Below are positions 49,547 to 49,609 of a stretch of DNA of 49,609 bases, in pieces. The notes below the pieces were generated by a model. That model saw nothing but the letters and a program-made list of their open reading frames with translations, was not told the origin of the DNA and searched no databases. This stretch comes from Methanobacteriota archaeon. GTDB lineage: Archaea; Thermoplasmatota; Thermoplasmata; RBG-16-68-12. Numbering within the stretch: the stretch's first letter is position 1; every line of letters starts with the position of its first letter. Made by a program: the position numbers and the translations under genes. The DNA lies in NCBI GenBank assembly GCA_005878485.1, contig VBMG01000038.1, forward strand, positions 1-49,609, given 5' to 3'.

Positions 49547-49609
49547 TTGCTCGAAGAGCTATCCGAAATCATCGGGCTCCAAGTCTACACGCAGAACGGC
49601 GTGTTCTTG
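49547..49609 (+). CDS. PRC-barrel domain protein, start only (partial)
   Basis: TTG 49547 opens a frame that runs to the end of the window: LLEELSEIIGLQVYTQNGVF, the typical N-terminus of an archaeal PRC-barrel protein (L-S-E-I-x-G-L-x-V-Y-T-x-x-G-V). A TATA-like GTTTAAGAA lies at 49499-49507, and GAAGGGATGGTGA gives a ribosome-binding site. Archaeal PRC-barrel proteins include CdpB cell-division factors and RNA-related proteins; the role cannot be settled from 21 residues. Confidence 0.6.
   Translation, partial: MLEELSEIIGLQVYTQNGVFL

Noticed and set aside
1-49609. CRISPR arrays, insertion sequences, toxin-antitoxin pairs or phage genes
   Set aside because: No regularly spaced repeats, transposase, integrase or structural phage motifs were recognised in any frame.

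Overview
The window is about 49.6 kb of GC-rich archaeal chromosome. The evidence is a set of archaeal information-processing genes: DnaG-type primase, a GINS subunit, TFB, a thermosome subunit, the 20S proteasome beta subunit, the aCPSF1/FttA termination nuclease, archaeal AlaRS, TrmG10 and PyrB/PyrI. Promoters carry TATA boxes about 25 nt before many starts, so many genes look leaderless, and GTG/TTG starts are common. The 5' part of a 23S rRNA gene lies at the left edge with its own promoter and no 16S rRNA upstream. Unlinked rRNA genes plus a tricorn-type M1 aminopeptidase suggest the Thermoplasmatota, probably an uncultured, GC-rich, peptide-degrading lineage. This placement is an inference.

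Layout. 1-5.2 kb: 23S rRNA 5' end, two tiny membrane ORFs, GINS, a Toprim protein, a structured leader, dnaG and a Lon-like AAA+ ATPase that lacks the protease domain. 5.2-13.4 kb: GNAT, TrmG10, and a leftward group of exonuclease, acyl-CoA dehydrogenase, alaS, a VIT1/CCC1-like transporter and an M50 membrane protease. 13.5-20.6 kb: a rightward acyl-CoA block of two thiolase-fold proteins, two DUF35 proteins, a Ras-like GTPase, methylmalonyl-CoA mutase large and small subunits, and the MeaB chaperone. 20.6-26.6 kb: tRNA-Arg(CCU), a secreted GH5-like hydrolase, FKBP, TFB, a class II amidotransferase, an adenosine-specific kinase and small regulators. 26.6-31.2 kb: M1 aminopeptidase, a small zincin, a CsaA-like protein, Nudix and GNAT. 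31.2-35.8 kb (leftward): UbiA prenyltransferase, NAD-kinase-like protein, threonine dehydrogenase and KBL. 35.8-41.5 kb: wHTH regulator, 3-TM protein, unusual aldo/keto reductase, unknown proteins, proteasome beta, FttA. 41.5-49.6 kb: OB-fold and membrane proteins, thermosome, a zinc-cluster methyltransferase, thioredoxin, a Cys-rich mini-protein, wHTH, a small protein behind an inverted-repeat-rich promoter, pyrBI, a membrane-anchored secreted protein and the start of a PRC-barrel gene.

Together the genes fit a heterotroph that degrades proteins (proteasome, M1 aminopeptidase), cleaves threonine to glycine and acetyl-CoA (TDH/KBL), and processes acyl-CoAs from branched-chain residues or fatty acids through acyl-CoA dehydrogenase, thiolase-DUF35 complexes and methylmalonyl-CoA mutase to succinyl-CoA. 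The least conventional parts are the doubled thiolase/DUF35 operon with one subunit lacking the nucleophile, the protease-less Lon ATPase coupled to dnaG, the dnaG leader RNA, and the thioredoxin/Cys-rich peptide/wHTH/small-protein segment with its inverted repeats. No CRISPR array, insertion sequence or prophage was seen. No gene-free stretch exceeds about 300 bases.
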